Shown here piece by piece: positions 21,962-23,807 of a stretch of 23,807 bases of DNA. Source of the DNA: an uncultured bacterium (GTDB lineage: Bacteria; Bacteroidota; Bacteroidia; Sphingobacteriales; Sphingobacteriaceae); NCBI GenBank assembly GCA_903958995.1, contig CAJBVG010000322.1, forward strand, positions 1-23,807, in the 5' to 3' direction. Position numbers and translations under genes: made by a program. The notes under the pieces are model-generated. The model was not told where the DNA came from. It made no database searches and saw only the letters and a program-made list of their open reading frames with translations. The number at the start of each line of letters is the position of its first letter. The first letter of the stretch is position 1.

Positions 21962-23088
21962 TGTTTTCTTTAGAGAATTTATTACAACAAGTATTTTTCG
22001 GAAACAGCATAGAACAATATGCTTGGTTTGTAGGAATTTTATTTTTTGGATTTGTTTTCCTTAGGGTGTTTTCTCGTTTCTTTAGTAGATTATTATTTAA
22101 ATTATTTAAACAATTTTCTGCAGAAGTTAAAATAGATAAGTTTGTTGAGTTATTAGTAAAACCAATCGAACTCTTATTAATGGCCACAATAATATATTGG
22201 GCAATTAATCAATTAAATTATCCTTTTCATGAAGTACTCATGAAAAGAAAAAAACTAGACATCACTTACTTCGATGTAATCGATAAGTTGTTCATGTTTT
22301 TTATAATCATTTCTATTAACTGGATTGTTTTAAGAATTATTGATTTTGTTGCTTTAGTATTTTCGTACAAAGCAAGTCTTACCGATACTAAATCTGATGA
22401 TCAATTAGTATTATTCATTCGCGAATTAGCAAAAATACTAGTAGTGATTATTGGGATATTTGCCCTACTAGGGGTGGTGTTTGAAATCAATGTATTAACA
22501 TTAATTACGGGACTAGGAATTGGAGGTATCGCAGTTGCATTAGCTGCAAAAGATAGTTTAGAAAACTTATTCGGATCGTTTACCATTTTTATTGATAAGC
22601 CATTTGTAGTAGGTGATTTAGTAAAGGTTGATAATATTGAAGGCACCATAGAGAAAGTTGGTTTTAGAAGCACTCAAATTAGAAGTATAGACAGAAGTAT
22701 CATCACATTGCCAAACAAGAAAATGATTGAAGATGCTTTAGAGAATTTGACACTTCGAAACTTCAGACGAGTAAAATTTACTATTGGCTTAACGTATGAT
22801 ACTCGTCCAGAGAAAATAAAACTAATTGTATCAGAAATCAACACCTTAATAAATAACCACCCTAGCATGAACGAAGAAGGTGTGGCCGTATTTGAAGATT
22901 TCGGTGATTACTCGATACGTTTAATGGTATTATATTTTATCGAAATGATGGATTACTATGAGTATTTAAAAATTAAGGAAGAAATGAATTATGCCATTAC
23001 CAATATTGTAATGAAGCATGGTTCGAGTTTTGCCTATCCAACGCGAACAATCATTCATCAAAACGAGAGTAACGATTTTGTTGACTAA
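21961..23088 (+). CDS. MscS-type mechanosensitive ion channel
   Basis: A 375-residue small-conductance mechanosensitive channel, expected as an inner-membrane heptamer that releases solutes on hypo-osmotic shock. Hydrophobic segments are near 20-40, 66-85, 110-135 and 157-177. The Gly/Ala-rich pore helix VLTLITGLGIGGIAVALAAKDSLENLFGSF (178-207) follows. Then comes the MscS beta domain with FVVGDLVKV and GTIEKVGFRSTQIRSIDRSIITLPNKKM, and the cytoplasmic alpha/beta vestibule. The extra N-terminal helices make it longer than E. coli MscS (286). The ATG shares one base with the upstream dehydrogenase stop codon, so the two genes are almost certainly co-translated. Confidence 0.95.
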   Translation: MFSLENLLQQVFFGNSIEQYAWFVGILFFGFVFLRVFSRFFSRLLFKLFKQFSAEVKIDKFVELLVKPIELLLMATIIYWAINQLNYPFHEVLMKRKKLDITYFDVIDKLFMFFIIISINWIVLRIIDFVALVFSYKASLTDTKSDDQLVLFIRELAKILVVIIGIFALLGVVFEINVLTLITGLGIGGIAVALAAKDSLENLFGSFTIFIDKPFVVGDLVKVDNIEGTIEKVGFRSTQIRSIDRSIITLPNKKMIEDALENLTLRNFRRVKFTIGLTYDTRPEKIKLIVSEINTLINNHPSMNEEGVAVFEDFGDYSIRLMVLYFIEMMDYYEYLKIKEEMNYAITNIVMKHGSSFAYPTRTIIHQNESNDFVD

Positions 23089-23143
23089 GCTTTTTCGGAA
23101 TAATTATTGATTGAGTGGTTTATACACCCAAAAATTAATAATT

Positions 23144-23807
23144 ATGAAAAAAAAATTACTTACCCTCACTTTTACTGTTTCATTTATTACCATTTTTGTT
23201 GGATCTGTATACAATAATGCACATACAGACCCTACAGGAGCGCCGAGTTCAAGAACCGGTTCACCAGGAGATGGAGGAAACACTTGTGCACTATCTGGTT
23301 GCCATGCAGGTAACACAGTAACTACAAAATCAAATATAATTTCATCAGATATCCCTATTGATGGATATACACCTGGAGTTAAATACACCATTACGGCAAC
23401 ATCAACATCATCTCCCAATCGAAATACCTTTGGCTTACAGATTTCGCCACAATCTTCTACAGGAGTAAAAAGAGGCACGATGGCATTAATTAATGCTAGT
23501 GAAACTCAAATGACAGGTGGAAGTAAATATTTAACTCATACACAGTTGGGAATTACTGGTTCTGGTGGACAAAAAACTTGGTCGTTTTTCTGGACAGCAC
23601 CAGCAGCTGGTACAGGAGCAGTTACGTTTTATGGTTGCTTCAATAATGCAAATGGAGATGGATCTGCAAATGGTGATTCTATAATAAAAACAACATACAC
23701 AGTTCAAGAAAAAATCGCGATAGGTATTAATAAAGATGAACTAGCATCAATTGGAATTTCAATTTTTCCGAATCCAGTTTATCACCACATCTATATTAAA
23801 AACGAAA
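23144..23807 (+). CDS. Secreted choice-of-anchor-V / Reeler-like protein with T9SS domain (cut by window end)
   Basis: An open frame from ATG 23144 to the window edge (221 full codons, no stop). The signal segment is about residues 4-25. A conserved-looking GDGGNTCALSGCHAG motif follows (about 42-56), typical of the Bacteroidota choice-of-anchor-V group. Then comes a beta-sandwich resembling a Reeler domain, with GVKYTITATSTSS, NTFGLQIS and WTAPAAGTGAVTFYGCFNNANGDGS. The last residues, ISIFPNPVYHHIYIKNE, are the beginning of a type IX secretion sorting domain, of which about 60 residues are missing here. The protein is probably secreted or surface-attached. There are 55 bases between it and the mscS stop, with no obvious promoter box. 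Function is unknown. Confidence 0.85.
   Translation, partial: MKKKLLTLTFTVSFITIFVGSVYNNAHTDPTGAPSSRTGSPGDGGNTCALSGCHAGNTVTTKSNIISSDIPIDGYTPGVKYTITATSTSSPNRNTFGLQISPQSSTGVKRGTMALINASETQMTGGSKYLTHTQLGITGSGGQKTWSFFWTAPAAGTGAVTFYGCFNNANGDGSANGDSIIKTTYTVQEKIAIGINKDELASIGISIFPNPVYHHIYIKNE

Noticed and set aside
23270..23312. c-type heme motif in the last protein
   Set aside because: The motif is C-x4-C-H, not CxxCH, and matches the Bacteroidota choice-of-anchor-V pattern instead.
23104..23478. 124-aa open frame on the minus strand at the window end
   Set aside because: It is antisense to the signal-peptide, Reeler-like and T9SS protein starting at 23144, which has clear domain evidence.

Overview
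The window comes from an AT-rich member of the Bacteroidota, probably a flavobacterium-like lineage; the order cannot be fixed from the sequence alone. The evidence is two secreted proteins with type IX secretion (Por) C-terminal sorting domains, a TonB-dependent receptor with a CarboxypepD_reg-like N-terminus, several TAnnTTTG -7 promoter boxes, almost no Shine-Dalgarno sequences, and a bS16 protein with a long Ala/Glu tail. Most of the window is core chromosome. It also has repeat-rich intergenic DNA and one REP/transposase island.

Layout. Positions 1-580 hold no gene, only degenerate interspersed repeats. A perfect 16-bp parS-type ParB site (627-642) then lies 2 bp before mnmG (645-2507). 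Next come two small-to-medium lipoproteins (2537-2755 and 2791-4341). On the minus strand, nadA and a gamma-carbonic-anhydrase-like gene (5871-4331) are joined by a TAATG overlap and converge on the second lipoprotein. A 484-bp divergent region separates nadA from nadB (6356-7942), so quinolinate synthase and L-aspartate oxidase, the first two steps of NAD synthesis, are divergently transcribed. nadB is followed by thiL, a TonB-dependent receptor, and a secreted alpha/beta-hydrolase-fold protein whose catalytic motifs look degenerate and which ends in a strong terminator.

The 13567-14422 island is an IS200-like / REP-associated tyrosine (HUH-Y1) transposase with two GC-rich hairpin repeats upstream and a block of related hairpins downstream, the latter bounded by perfect 11-bp inverted repeats. 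rmuC (minus) and a DUF1801 gene (plus) follow, divergently arranged.

From 16304 the window holds translation and secretion genes: ffh, then rpsP-rimM-(secreted carboxypeptidase-regulatory-like protein)-trmD-rplS. This is the classical ribosomal cluster with one extra Bacteroidota-type exported protein inside it. After the rplS terminator, a Glu/Leu/Phe/Val-type dehydrogenase overlaps an MscS-type channel by one base. The window ends inside a secreted choice-of-anchor-V / Reeler-like protein that enters its T9SS domain just before the edge.

The points most worth following up are the REP/transposase island, the parS site touching the mnmG start, the hydrolase with a displaced catalytic serine, the hairpin leader of rplS, and the abrupt base-composition change inside mnmG. 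I did not find a clearly new multi-gene defence or biosynthetic system.
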